From contig NC_073746.1 in the NCBI RefSeq assembly GCF_029784135.1, positions 77,328,704-77,392,703 of the forward strand: a DNA stretch of 64,000 bases. The letters run 5' to 3'. The position numbers and the translations under genes are program-made. Of the stretch, positions 1 through 10,724 are shown piece after piece. This stretch comes from Toxorhynchites rutilus septentrionalis. Lineage: Eukaryota > Arthropoda > Insecta > Diptera > Culicidae. Position 1 is the stretch's first letter. Every line of letters begins with the position of its first letter. The notes under the pieces were generated by a model. The model had not been told where the DNA came from and searched no databases. It saw only the letters and a list, made by a program, of their open reading frames with translations.

Positions 1-474
1 AGCTCAATCGGACTTAAGGGAGAGTGGTGCAAAGTGGTCAAAGTTTGAGTTTGTCGAAAATCGAAAAATCACCCAAGGGGGGAGTAAAGGAAATTGGGAT
101 TTTTGAACATTTTTTTTGATGCCAAATGTCTCAAAATGGCATGAAACGTCAAGATCTAGTGTCATCTCGAAAAAAAAATTTGTTAAAAATCGGCGCTCTG
201 GGATTTTCGAAATACGAAACGAAAAGTATGGTTTTGGGTGCCAATAAAAATAGTTATCTCAATTTTTCATTCGAAACTTGCTACGAAGTGTTGATGCACG
301 TTAATATACCCTATGCAAAATATTAGCTCATTCGCGCTTCATTTACTGGTGTCACAAACGTTAAAATTTCAGTTTTTTTAAAAAAGGGAAAATCACCGAA
401 AATCGGGGCTTTCACAAAATTTTTGATGCCAAATGTCTTAAAATTACATGGCACGTCGAGATTTACAGTTGATC
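1..474 (+). repeat. Dispersed AT-rich repeat, two internal units
   Basis: Two related stretches around 85-200 and 380-470 share phrases such as tttttgatgccaaatgtct followed by a cgtc-agat motif, so the segment is an internally repeated dispersed element. A diverged copy lies in the opposite orientation near 52,020-52,330, where the same runs (aaggggggag, gatgccaaat) occur in the same order. No coding content is recognised. It forms the downstream flank of the I-type LINE that follows. Confidence 0.5.
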
Positions 475-487
475 ACTTTTATCACTT
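475..487. repeat. Target-site duplication, 3' side of I-type LINE
   Basis: acttttatcactt here is repeated exactly at 6,497-6,509, bracketing the LINE. Confidence 0.85.
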
Positions 488-826
488 TTTTTTTTTTTTT
501 ATATAAATCGTTTATTTTTACAGGCTCAGTTACATTAGTTTAAAGGAGCCGAATTCTTAAGTATATGTTTTAAAACTATACATAAATAATTTTCCTAACA
601 CTATGGTTAGTAAGGTGGAAAACCGATTACTCGCGGTTTACTCGAGTTTAGAGGGTGACATCTTTCAGGAAAGGGATGGGATATAAGGGAATTGTTACAA
701 TGTTGATGATCACACTCGATTCTTAAATCTATTGTATATTTACATTTCAACTTATTTTACTGTTTATACCAAGGGGGCCAATCGCTCGCAATGGATGAAA
801 AGGAGGGTATAAGGACATAGGTACAA

Positions 827-3800
827 TCACACACGAAGATCGATAGCTTTAAGGAAAACATATATTTGGGTCATGTAATCAAGGTCTAACCGAGCCAACA
901 CATCTCTCACCGGCACATTGGGCTGTCTTCCTCGGGCCCGAAGGGAGTTTTCTAAATTCGATCTGGCGACAAGATACATCTCGCACGACCAAACAACATG
1001 CTCGATGTCGTGATAACCTTGACCACAGACGCAGAGATTGTTGCTGGAAAGATTGAAACGAAAGAGAAGCGCATCTAACGAACAGTGATTGGACATGAGT
1101 CGGGAGAAGGTGCGAATAAAGTCCCGACTCAAGTCCAGACTTTTGAACCACGGTTTGAGGCTAACCTTAGGGATAATCGAGTGAAACCACCGGCCCAATT
1201 CATCTTCGTTCCATTTGCGTTGCCAGTTAGCGATGGTATTTTTACGGACTAAAGAAAAAAATTCATTGAAGGCGATTTGACGCTGGTAAATGTCGCCTTC
1301 AATCGCACCTACCTTTGCTAATGAGTCAGCCCTCTCATTACCCGGAATTGAGCAATGTGAAGGGACCCAGACAAAGGTAATGACATAACAGCGTCTGGAT
1401 AAAGCACTCAAATTTTCTCGTATTCTCTCAAGGAAGTACGGCGAGTGCTTTTCCGGCCTCACTGAACGGATAGCTTCGACAGAGCTAAGACTATCCGTTA
1501 CAATGTAATAGTGTTCAACAGGTCGTGAGGCGACGCTGTCCAGCGCCCAGTATATCGCTGCCAATTCAGCAATATACACTGAGCAAGGATTCTGAAGACT
1601 GTGGGAGGTGCTAAAAATTTCGTTGAACACTCCAAATCCTGTGGACTCATTCATAGAGGACCCATCAGTAAAGTACATATTATCACAATTGATACCCCCA
1701 TACTTTGAATCGAAGATCGTTGGAGCGATCCTCGATCGTTGATAATCTGAATATCCATGGATATCCTGTTTCATGGACAGATCAAAATGCACAGAGGAAT
1801 TGATGTAGTCAGGAAAACAAACACGGTTGGGAATATACGAAGAAGGATCAACCTGCATGGAGATGAATTCATGATATGAACTCATGAATCCGGAGTGAAA
1901 ATTTAGCTCGATCAGCTGCTCAAAATTCCCGATCACCAATGGGTTCATAACCTTACACCGGATGAGGAACCGAAGAGATAATAAATTGAAGCGATCTTTT
2001 AGTGGGAGTAGGCCTGCCAAAACCTCGAGACTCATGGTATGCGTTGAGGGCATACATCCCAACGCAATACGGAGACAAAGATACTGAATTCGCTCGAGTT
2101 TAATGAGGTGTGTTTTGGCAGCTGATTGAAAACAGAAACTGCCATACTCCATCACTGAGAGAATAGTTGTTCGATACAACATTATAAGATCTTCGGGATG
2201 GGCTCCCCACCAGGTGCCGGTAATTGTACGGAGAAAGTTTATTCTTTGTTGACATTTTTTACTCAGATACCTAATATGGACCCCCCAAGTACATTTGGAG
2301 TCGAACCAGACCCCAAGATACTTGAATGACATAGCATGAGTGATCGGTTTACCCAAAAGTTGAAGCTTTGGTTTTGCTGGTCTATGCTTCCTAGAAAAAA
2401 CCACCATCTCTGTTTTCTCCGTGGAGAATTCGATCCCTAGCCCAATGGCCCAGGTTGAAAAATTGTTCAAAGTATCTTGTAAGGGTCCTTGCAGGTCGGA
2501 TTCGTTTGATCCTACGACAGACACCACTCCATCATCTGCAAGTTGTCTTAGGCTGCAATTTTGTGTAAGGCAATTGTCGATGTCGCTTACATAGAAGTTG
2601 TACAAAAGGGGGCTTAAACATGAGCCCTGGGGGAGGCCCATGTAAGAGAACCGACTTACTGCCGAATCTCCGTGAGAAAAGTTCAAATGTTTCTCACAAA
2701 GCAAGTTATATAACATATTATTCAATAGAGGCGGCAGACCCCGAGAGTGTAATTTGTCTGACAAAACCTCTATTGAAACAGAATCAAAGGCCCCCTTTAT
2801 GTCCAAGAATACTGAAGCCATTTGTTTTTTTTCGGCGTAAGCCATTTGAATTTCTGAAGAAAGCAACGCAAGACAATCATTCGTCCCCTTGCCCCTGCGG
2901 AACCCATATTGTGTATCTGAGAGTAGGCCATTCGTTTCAACCCATCGATCAAGGCGAAACAAGATCATTTTCTCCAACAATTTCCGTATACAAGACAGCA
3001 TTGCTATTGGGCGGTACGAATTGAAGTCGGACGCGGGTTTTCCGGGTTTTTGAATAGCTATAACTCGTACTTGTCTCCAATCATCCGGAACAACATTATG
3101 CTCCAGAAACTTATTGAATAAATTCAACAAGCGATGTTTGGCCACATCGGGGAGGTTTTTCAACAAGTTGAACCTAATTCTATCCGATCCTGGAGCCGAA
3201 TTGTTACTTGAAAGGAGAGCAAGAGAGAATTCTATCATCGAAAACTCGGAATCAAGATCGCACCTATCTTGTGGTATATCTCGAACAATTCTTTGCACGG
3301 GAGCGAAATCGGGACAAACCTTTCGCGCAAAATTAAAAATCCATCGATGTGAATGTTCCTCGCTTTCATTCGATGAAGAGCGATTTCTCATGTTTCGAGC
3401 CACTTTCCATAATTTTTTCATTGACGTTTCTCGTGACAAACCTCCCACGAAATTTCGCCAATAAGCACGTTTTTTACCTTTGATCAAGTTTTTAAATTGA
3501 TTTTCAAGGTCTAAATACGTTTGAAAATTGTCAATGGTTCCTCGTTTCCGAAAAGCTTTAAATGCATTCGATTTTTCTACATAAAGCTTTGAACATTGGC
3601 TATCCCACCATGGATTGGGAGGCCTTCGGTGAATGGTGGAACCTGGGATGGGTTTCGTTTGAGCGCGAACCGCGCTGTCATGGATCAAACGAGAAAGGAA
3701 GTTATACTCCTCCAATGGAGGTAAACCATCTCTTGAATTGATGGCTAGAGTAATCGCGTCCGCATATTTTTTCCAGTCAATGTGTCTTGTGAGGTCATAT

Positions 3801-4510
3801 GCCATGTTTATAGATTCAGAAGAATTCGACCCAATGGTGATGGAAATTTTGATTGGCAAGTGATCACTACCGTTGGGATCCTGGATTACATTCCACTTGC
3901 AATCTAACGATAGTGAATTCGAGCAAAGCGAGAGGTCAAGAGCACTTGGGTTAGCAGGAGGTTTAGGCACACGTGTTGTTTCCCCAGTGTTCAAAACGGT
4001 CATATTGAAGCTGTTACAAAGGTCATATATCAACAATGAACGATTGTCGTCGTACTGTTCCCCCCAGGCAGTTCCGTGAGAGTTGAAGTCTCCCAAGATC
4101 AATCGTGGCTCAGGAAGGAGTGAGCACATGTCAACAAGTTGTTTGCGGCTAACCGCAGCTCTCGGAGGCCAATACAAGCTGACAATACAGAGGTCTTTGC
4201 CTTTAATGTTTGCATGACAAGCAACAGCTTCGATCCCTCCAATAGGTGGAAGGTCAATTCGGAAAAAAGAGTGGCACTTATTGATCCCCAATAGCACCCC
4301 TCCGTATCTGTCATCACGGTCCAAGCGTATAATATTAAAATCGTGGAAAGAGAGATCATCTCGCGAAGAAAGCCAAGTTTCGGACAGAGCAAAAACATCA
4401 CAATTGAACTTATGAATTAAAAATTTGAATGCATCCAATTTAGGGATAAGACTACGACAATTCCACTGTAAAACAGTGATATCTCCGACCTCTCTATTCA
4501 AATTAGACAT
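827..4510 (-). CDS. LINE ORF2: endonuclease, reverse transcriptase, RNase H
   Basis: An uninterrupted frame of 1,227 codons. The AP-like endonuclease occupies about residues 10-230, with QWNCRS, LSETW, GDFNSHGTAWG and SDHLPI motifs. The reverse transcriptase runs about 440-730, with FLDIKGAFDS near 571, GLPQGSCLSPLLYN, and the catalytic pair in LADD near 657 (the usual aromatic before ADD is leucine). RNase H lies at about 940-1,080 (FTDGSS, TDSLSS, WVPSHCSIPGNERAD), followed by a CCHC-like cysteine cluster near 1,165. It nicks the target and primes cDNA synthesis. The ATG at 4,510 is preferred over an in-frame TTG one codon earlier; it overlaps the ORF1 stop as ATGTCTAA, suggesting coupled re-initiation. 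No broken motif is seen, so this protein could be functional. Confidence 0.88.
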   Translation of the reverse strand: MSNLNREVGDITVLQWNCRSLIPKLDAFKFLIHKFNCDVFALSETWLSSRDDLSFHDFNIIRLDRDDRYGGVLLGINKCHSFFRIDLPPIGGIEAVACHANIKGKDLCIVSLYWPPRAAVSRKQLVDMCSLLPEPRLILGDFNSHGTAWGEQYDDNRSLLIYDLCNSFNMTVLNTGETTRVPKPPANPSALDLSLCSNSLSLDCKWNVIQDPNGSDHLPIKISITIGSNSSESINMAYDLTRHIDWKKYADAITLAINSRDGLPPLEEYNFLSRLIHDSAVRAQTKPIPGSTIHRRPPNPWWDSQCSKLYVEKSNAFKAFRKRGTIDNFQTYLDLENQFKNLIKGKKRAYWRNFVGGLSRETSMKKLWKVARNMRNRSSSNESEEHSHRWIFNFARKVCPDFAPVQRIVRDIPQDRCDLDSEFSMIEFSLALLSSNNSAPGSDRIRFNLLKNLPDVAKHRLLNLFNKFLEHNVVPDDWRQVRVIAIQKPGKPASDFNSYRPIAMLSCIRKLLEKMILFRLDRWVETNGLLSDTQYGFRRGKGTNDCLALLSSEIQMAYAEKKQMASVFLDIKGAFDSVSIEVLSDKLHSRGLPPLLNNMLYNLLCEKHLNFSHGDSAVSRFSYMGLPQGSCLSPLLYNFYVSDIDNCLTQNCSLRQLADDGVVSVVGSNESDLQGPLQDTLNNFSTWAIGLGIEFSTEKTEMVVFSRKHRPAKPKLQLLGKPITHAMSFKYLGVWFDSKCTWGVHIRYLSKKCQQRINFLRTITGTWWGAHPEDLIMLYRTTILSVMEYGSFCFQSAAKTHLIKLERIQYLCLRIALGCMPSTHTMSLEVLAGLLPLKDRFNLLSLRFLIRCKVMNPLVIGNFEQLIELNFHSGFMSSYHEFISMQVDPSSYIPNRVCFPDYINSSVHFDLSMKQDIHGYSDYQRSRIAPTIFDSKYGGINCDNMYFTDGSSMNESTGFGVFNEIFSTSHSLQNPCSVYIAELAAIYWALDSVASRPVEHYYIVTDSLSSVEAIRSVRPEKHSPYFLERIRENLSALSRRCYVITFVWVPSHCSIPGNERADSLAKVGAIEGDIYQRQIAFNEFFSLVRKNTIANWQRKWNEDELGRWFHSIIPKVSLKPWFKSLDLSRDFIRTFSRLMSNHCSLDALLFRFNLSSNNLCVCGQGYHDIEHVVWSCEMYLVARSNLENSLRARGRQPNVPVRDVLARLDLDYMTQIYVFLKAIDLRV

Positions 4511-6057
4511 CAAGAGAGATAATCATTGCAAGGAGGGGCCATGTTTGCATCAATTGTTGCAAAATTGTCTTTAGTACTGGAAGCATTGAGATGACAATGG
4601 TTCTGATGGAATCGGAAACATTAAAACACGTGAAGATTTGATCCACAAGGTCAGTCAACTTTATAAATCCCGATTGGGAAGTTGAGCTGGACGCAAAAAA
4701 AGGGACAGTTGGGGTTTTTGATGTCCCCTCGAGTGCTGGGTCGTTCGAAGGTGAACTATTCCCACGGAAGCCAGGAGGAACCTGATTTTGCTTGTCCGCT
4801 GCACTCGATATTTTAGGCAAGCTAACATGGGGTACCACCGATGGGACTTGTCGTTGAACTTTGGGAGTGGACACATTTTTGCGCCGGGAATTCCCTTTGA
4901 AAATAAACGGTGTGCCCTCGTTAGCTGTATCCGCTTCCAATTCGTCAACTGGCAGTGAAGCAAAGACATTGTTTGTTGGTAATGGTTGTTGTTGAGCCAG
5001 TGGGGAAGCGCCCTTTAAGATATCCGCGAAAGTGCGTTTCGAGCGTTCCTTCAAAGAGCGCTTTTGTTTATCCCAGCGACTCTTGTAAGTTTCACAAGCT
5101 GAGAGCACGTGTGGGGATCCCCCGCAATATGGACACTTATGCTCAGTCGCACTGCAGGATTTCCCCTCATGTTGCTCTCCGCATGTGGCACAGCGCTCCT
5201 TGTTGGCGCAATAAGCTGCTGTATGACCAACTGACTTGCATTTGTTGCAAGTCATGGGCTTTGGCACGAAGAGTCGCACCGGCAGCCTCAATTTGTCCAC
5301 CATAACGTAGTCAGGGAGGGCGGCACCAGCAAAAGTGACTCGAAACGAGTCGTACGGCGTAAATTTCTTTTCTACTCCTTCCTGGGTAACTTTTCCAAGT
5401 TGGCGACATTCCAAGATTTTGACTTCCATCGAAGGAAGCCTCTTGAACCTGCCAACTCCCAAACTTTCTATAGTTTTGCACGTCAGACCCGTTTCAGATA
5501 TAACGCCCCCAATTTCTACGTTATGGGAGGGAATAAAAACTCGATATTCGAGGATGAAATGCTTATCAGCAACAATATCGTTCGCGTCCTTTCGGTTAGT
5601 CACGACAACTCGCAGTTTGTTCGGTCTTACTTTGCAAATTTCCGAAACAGAGGTGTATCTTTTCAGATCTGTCATAATCTGTACGACCCTCAAGGCTTTA
5701 CCATTAGGTTTGGGCCGGAAAAAAACAACCCAAGGACCAGCGTCAGGCGCATCGTCCGGATAAACCCTGACACGGGGAGCGGAAACAATAGGAGAGGAAT
5801 TCAAGGACAAGGTTTGAGTGGGGACAGTAACATCAGAGGGGGGAAGGGATGTCGATGATTGGGTGGAAGTATTGGAGGAATCAGGGGAAAGGTTTGCAAT
5901 CGTTTTTTTGGAGGGGGGGCTTGGTAGTGTGAGTTGACTCGTCCCCAGAAGAAGAATCTTCGGGCATAGGAGTCCGTTTAAGGGACTTACTACACCCTGC
6001 TTGAGCAAGCGAGGGGGAGTCTGAAATGTCCATGTCTAGACCCCCACCCTCCTCCAT
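4503..6057 (-). pseudogene. LINE ORF1 (gag-like), one frameshift near the N-terminus
   Basis: RNA-binding nucleocapsid-like protein of the LINE. The main frame ends at 4,503 and holds three zinc knuckles (CNKCKSVGHTAAYC, CATCGEQHEGKSC, CPYCGGSPHVLSAC) at about residues 267-315 counted from the upstream ATG, after a ~100-residue RRM-like region. That frame has no ATG near its start. A better start is ATG at 6,057 (or 6,033) in another frame, which gives an acidic, serine-rich leader; it joins the main frame only if one base is lost or gained in the G7 run (5,913-5,919) or T7 run (5,903-5,909). Either this copy carries a single homopolymer frameshift, or the assembly does. The rest is open. Confidence 0.75.
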
Positions 6058-6496
6058 TCTTAGAACGAACGATTATTATCTTTACAATTTTTTTATCTCA
6101 CTTGTAAAAAAAAAAAACTTAAATAAAATAAAAATAATCACATAAATTTGTTGTTCCGATATGCGCTCTGTTACCCTATTAAGGGAGACACAAAAGTCAC
6201 GCGCTACGGAGACAACACAATAGCAGAAGTTATTGTTGTACTCAACTGAGCGTCAACCACGTGTTGACGATGCCGTTATGGTTATTGATCCACTACAGAC
6301 GCCGATCCAGACCACTGCAGAGGCGCTGCTTCCTCGGTTCTGGCTGCTTTGGGCACTTTGGGCACTAATTCACCACAGAACACACGAGAAAAAAAAAACC
6401 AACTCGTTGGGGAGAAGAGAAAAAAAAACTTCGAGAACAATGCTTGAGGAGTGATGAATAGCACATCCAGCTCCATCAAGTTGTTAGCGAGGAATG

Positions 6497-6509
6497 ACTT
6501 TTATCACTT
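6497..6509. repeat. Target-site duplication, 5' side of I-type LINE
   Basis: Exact partner of the 13-mer at 475-487; marks the 5' end of the LINE. Confidence 0.85.
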
Positions 6510-6599
6510 ATATCACTTATATAGATCACAGGACTTATCCTTTTTGAGTAAAAAAAATATATATAAAAAAATGATCAAAAATATTTGACTCTTCCCATA

Positions 6600-6625
6600 A
6601 AGCATAGTTCACCTTAAATCTGGAC
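6600..6625 (+). repeat. Left terminal inverted repeat of DD37E mariner
   Basis: Pairs with 7,857-7,882 with one mismatch; flanked by TA. Confidence 0.88.
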
Positions 6626-6760
6626 AGACTGTATATTATACCACAGCGCTCCTAGTGGTCGGATCTAGAATGTTTTGACAGCACTTTGTTTTGGAATGTT
6701 TCCTCTATCAGTGCTGAAAATTTCATTACGATTCGTTTTGTTTCGAAAAAGTTACACGTG

Positions 6761-7770
6761 ATGGAAGCCGCGAAACGAAAATTAATTTTGGACACCCACG
6801 TCAAAAATCCGACGTGGTCAGGTTCAAAAAATTGTTGAAAATGGCCAAATCGACCGTATGCAGCGTTCTCAAACGTTTCCGAGAGATGCATACTATCGAT
6901 CAGCAGGTTCATACCAAGCGTCATAGTGGAACTAAGGATCGGAAACCGCATTTGAAGGTGTTGAGAACCATCAAGGCAAACCCAGGGCAGTCGGACTATG
7001 ACATCGAAATTCAATGCTGACCGGTGCACCGTCAGAAAGATTAGTCTGCGCGAAGGAATACGATCTTATCGGGCCAGTAAGCAATCAAACCGGATATTGA
7101 AGCAGAATGTAGTAGGCAAAGGACGTGTCCGGAAGTTATACAACAAGGTTCTAACGAAGTACGACGGATGCATCCTCATGGATGACGAAACGTACGTGAA
7201 GATGGATTTTGGGCAGCTTCCAGGCCAAAAACTTTATAAAGCCACTGGTCGGGGTGATGTCCCCGGCAAGTTCAAATTCGTTTTTGCAGATAAGTTTGCA
7301 AGAAAGTGTTTGATCTGGCAAGGTATTTGCAGCTGTGGACGTAAAACCCCGGTTTTTTGTGACAAACAAGACCATGGACTCCAAAATGTACAAGGAGGAG
7401 TGCCTGAGAAAACGTATTCTTCCGGACATTAGATCTCACAAAGGACCAGTAATGTTTTGGCCAGATTTGGCAAGCAGCCACTACAGCAAAGAGGTACTAC
7501 AGTGGTATCGAGACAACGGGGTTGATTTTGTCGAAAAGGACATCAACCCACTCAACTGCCCTCAATTCCGCCCTATCGAAAAATATTGGGAAATTGTCAA
7601 GCAGAAGATGAAGAAGAATGGTAGGACGACTCGGGATGCAACAGAGATGAAGAGATGGTGGTGGCCGCTGAGGTCAGCGAACAGGGTGTCCAAACTATGA
7701 TGAGTGGTATTCGCCGAAAAGTTCGAGATTTCATCAAAACCACATCGGAATTTTTTTTTGTTATTTTGCC
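6761..7770 (+). pseudogene. DD37E mariner transposase, frameshifted
   Basis: Starts at ATG 6,761. Similarity to Tc1/mariner transposases then hops between frames: helix-turn-helix part near 6,814-6,990 (AKSTVCSVLKRFRE), first catalytic Asp in MDDETYVKMD near 7,180, second in FWPDLASSHYS near 7,466, and the Glu in RPIEKYWEIVKQKM near 7,580, 37 residues later. The C-terminus continues in yet another frame to about 7,765. At least three or four frameshifts (near 6,825, 7,000, 7,340 and 7,650) prevent a working protein. The triad residues themselves are all present. Confidence 0.85.
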
Positions 7771-7856
7771 TTTAAAGTGCAATAAAAGACCTACATTTTG
7801 AGTACATAACATATTTATTTCGTTCACATAGCTCCGAGATAGAGCCATTTTAATGC

Positions 7857-7882
7857 GTCCAGATTTAAGATGAACTATGCTT
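7857..7882 (-). repeat. Right terminal inverted repeat of DD37E mariner
   Basis: Reverse complement of 6,600-6,625 with one mismatch; flanked by TA. Confidence 0.88.
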
Positions 7883-7885
7883 TAT

Positions 7886-8780
7886 GTTAGTCTAGATAAA
7901 TTTTCGGAAAATCAGTATGCCAAGTTGCTTAATTAGGTAAGGTTTTCCCGTCCAGAAAGTTTCATTAAGTTCTGAGAGGGTCATGCCAACATCTGGTCGA
8001 TTTGGCGTGAAATCCGTCAATAATCATATCAACTGTCTCCGCTGTCCTGTGGTCTAACCGAATAATGGAAGAACAGAAGGAATACTCTTACGCCTAAATA
8101 GCTACTGTGTATTGTGCTATTCATAGATATGATAAACATGTGGCATGTACACGATTTAAATTCGGCTCTGTTACAGCTAAAATGCTTGTTGACTGTCCAT
8201 TGACCAGCACGCGCCCTTTTAGAATGTCATCAGATGCAGCCATACCCTGCTGTTCTGAGGACACTGACCCGGAATGACAGAGCTGTCGGCTGTCACTAGT
8301 TGTGAGTAAACAAAAGCAAAACAAAGAAAAAAGGAGAAAAGGAATTCAAGAAAACATAATCCGATTGTGAGTTCATACAAATAGTTGCTACTTTATTAAT
8401 TATATATTCTTACTTGCTACTTAATTATTAGAATTCTTAAAAGCGAGGCAAAGTTATATGGAAAATATAATAACTTAAAACTAAATGCAAACTGTTTCCT
8501 AGATCCTATAGTTATTCTCAAAGCTTAGACACGTATTTAACCTAAGTGAACTTAACCTATTTCTAATGCTAAATTGAATTGGTAAGCCACGAAAAAAACA
8601 AAATATATTTTTATCAAATATAGCTGATAGCTGAACATTGTTACAGCTCTTACCATAATACGAAAATTATATCACCCGATGAATCCAAACTAGGGAAACT
8701 AAACGTAAGTGAGATTCAATTCGAAAGGTGAACTTAAAATAACCTAATACAAACTTATTGTTACTATTTACATATATATA
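7886..8780. other. AT-rich spacer with a SINE scrap
   Basis: No gene recognised. The only interpretable part is a short SINE-like piece at 8,124-8,193; the rest is AT-rich sequence without matches to other parts of the window. Confidence 0.4.
8124..8193 (+). repeat. SINE 3'-part fragment
   Basis: The phrase catgtacacgatt, then ggctctgttacagctaaaa, matches the 3' region of the complete tRNA-SINE at 32,565-32,882. The tRNA-like head is missing here, so it is a 5'-truncated or eroded copy of the same family. Confidence 0.55.
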
Positions 8781-9859
8781 CAGCCGTTCAATGGCAAACC
8801 GATATAGTGGTTCTCAGATTTTCGTGAAAAGTGGTAGTTTTGTTCTTTATCGCAAAACATTAGACCCGTATTTTTTTTTTTTTTGTTAGGGTGCCCATTT
8901 CCATTTAAGGCTGATCCGAAATATCGACTTTTTCCCCTTTTATCCAAAAATTACATTTTTCGAAAATTCATAACTTGTGAACTACTGAACCGATTTAGAC
9001 GGTCGACATATCAAACTAAAGCTAATTAGCTTGCAAAAATTCCAGGTTTTGGTTTTGTCATTATTGATTGTATTCGTTTTTTATACTTTTCATGGTCTCG
9101 GGACCAAGGGCGCTAAATAACACACTTGCAAATTAATTGAATTATAGTCACATATATCCCGTCTAGTTACATAGAAATATTGAATGAAAATTGAAAACAT
9201 GTTAACTTTGAAAAACCATAACTTAAAAACGAAAAGTAACACCTTTCTGGTATTCGGATATATTATGTGAAAAAACCTCAGCTTTCAGGAAAAAATATAT
9301 AAAAATATGGCGCCCTTGGTCCCGAAACGATGTTAGCCATAAACACAAATATAACCAATTATTACGAAAACAAAATTCATTTTTATTCACAGTATAATAT
9401 TTTTTCAAACAAGACTAGCTCATTGGCTTTAATTTGATATGTAGATCATCTGAATCGGTCTAGTAGATCAATCAAAAATTATGATTTTTTGTAGTGGAAA
9501 AAATGGGAAAAAATGATTTCTTGGACCATTGGTTAACTTTGAAAAATCATAACTCAAAAACGAAAAAACGCCTCCCCGATTTCGAGATATGTTATGCGAA
9601 AAAACCTCAGTTTTCCATGAAAAATATAAAAAAATATAGCGCCTTCGGTCCCGAGACCATGAAAACTATTAAAAACGAATACAATCAATAATGACAAAAC
9701 CAAATCCTGGAATTTTTGCAAGCGTAGCATTTTTCAAATAATGACTAGCTAATAAGCTTTAGTTTGATATGTCGACAGTATAAATCGGTTCAGTAGTTCA
9801 CAAGTTATGAATTTTTCAAAAATGTCATTTTTGGATATAGGAAATATTTAATTCTTCCA

Positions 9860-10720
9860 AATAAACAGCTTAGCGTAGTTATTGTAGCTCTGGAGTTTTT
9901 GTGATACGGAAGAACTTCTCTGGTAATTTGTCGATTGAAGCGCAATCTCGACAATGCTGATGAGCCTAAAAATAAACAAATGGGTTAAAAAAACCAATAT
10001 TTTATTTTAAAGGAAAATGCAGTCAGCTAGAAACGACTGTATACATGTGGTTTCTCAAATAACGAGAACTTAATCCTACTATTTATTCTGAAAATATTCA
10101 CTGACAGGCTCAAAAGTTTGCACTGAATTACCTGCGTCGCTTATGTTCAATGATGTTATATTTTTGAAATGAGCTTCGGAATTCAAAACTGACAATATTG
10201 TATGGGACGAAAAGTGTTCGGCCGATTTTCGAGGACACAAGAACTGAAAATCATGGGTTTAACATTAACCAGGTTTCAACGAATCTGGTTTTTTTTCTCA
10301 AAATATAAAAAACATTACATTTACTCATTTGGAAGAAAAATGTATTGCAGGAACCAGATCTGGAACCAGAACCGGAACACTTATGTGCCATGCTATTAAG
10401 ATTCTGATGCTCAGAATCTGTCATTGATGATAATTGGAAGATCGAAGAACTCACGATACGAAACCTTCACTGTTCTATCTAAGATCTCCTAATGCCTGGA
10501 TGGCAACTATTTTGTGACTGGTTCCAAAATCAGTTTTCGCCAAAAGTTCGCAAGTTTCTATCCTAATCCATTGTATTAAAAAATAACTGAAATAAGCACC
10601 AGTGTGTGGATGAAACTTTCTCTGATAATAGATTGATAAAAGTATTTTTTCTATCGCCGAATGCAACCAATTAATCTAATAACGAACCAGGGAAAGATTC
10701 AAAACATAACTAATATAATA
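9860..10720. other. Unassigned interior of fold-back element 1
   Basis: No coding similarity or repeat recognised; AT-rich. Confidence 0.3.
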
Positions 10721-10724
10721 CTTT

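Larger units (their letters stand above)
488..6496 (-). mobile_element. I-type non-LTR retrotransposon, nearly full length
   Basis: A two-ORF LINE read on the minus strand: 5' UTR (6,058-6,496), ORF1 with three zinc knuckles, ORF2 with AP endonuclease, reverse transcriptase and RNase H, then a 3' UTR ending in an AATAAA at 511-516 and a poly(A) tail (T-run from 488). Both sides carry the 13-bp direct repeat acttttatcactt (475-487 and 6,497-6,509), which is a target-site duplication and fixes the ends. RNase H after the RT places it in the I group (I, MosquI-like or a neighbour); I cannot choose the exact clade. About 6.0 kb, so not 5'-truncated. A shorter relative sits at 35,910-36,527. Confidence 0.88.
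6600..7882 (+). mobile_element. DD37E Tc1/mariner transposon (ITmD37E type)
   Basis: A 1,283-bp element bounded by 26-bp terminal inverted repeats (6,600-6,625 and 7,857-7,882) that differ at one position, with TA dinucleotides outside each end (6,598-6,599 and 7,883-7,884) as expected for this superfamily. The transposase inside is frameshifted. Spacing of 37 residues between the second Asp and the final Glu of the catalytic triad identifies the DD37E family known from mosquitoes. The well-kept ends mean it could still be mobilised in trans. Confidence 0.88.

Noticed and set aside
2620..3464. Plus-strand open frames of 116-134 codons
   Set aside because: They lie antisense to the LINE ORF2 reverse transcriptase, whose motifs are clear; no independent signal.
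4955..5858. Plus-strand frames up to 152 codons
   Set aside because: Antisense shadows of the LINE ORF1 zinc-knuckle region.
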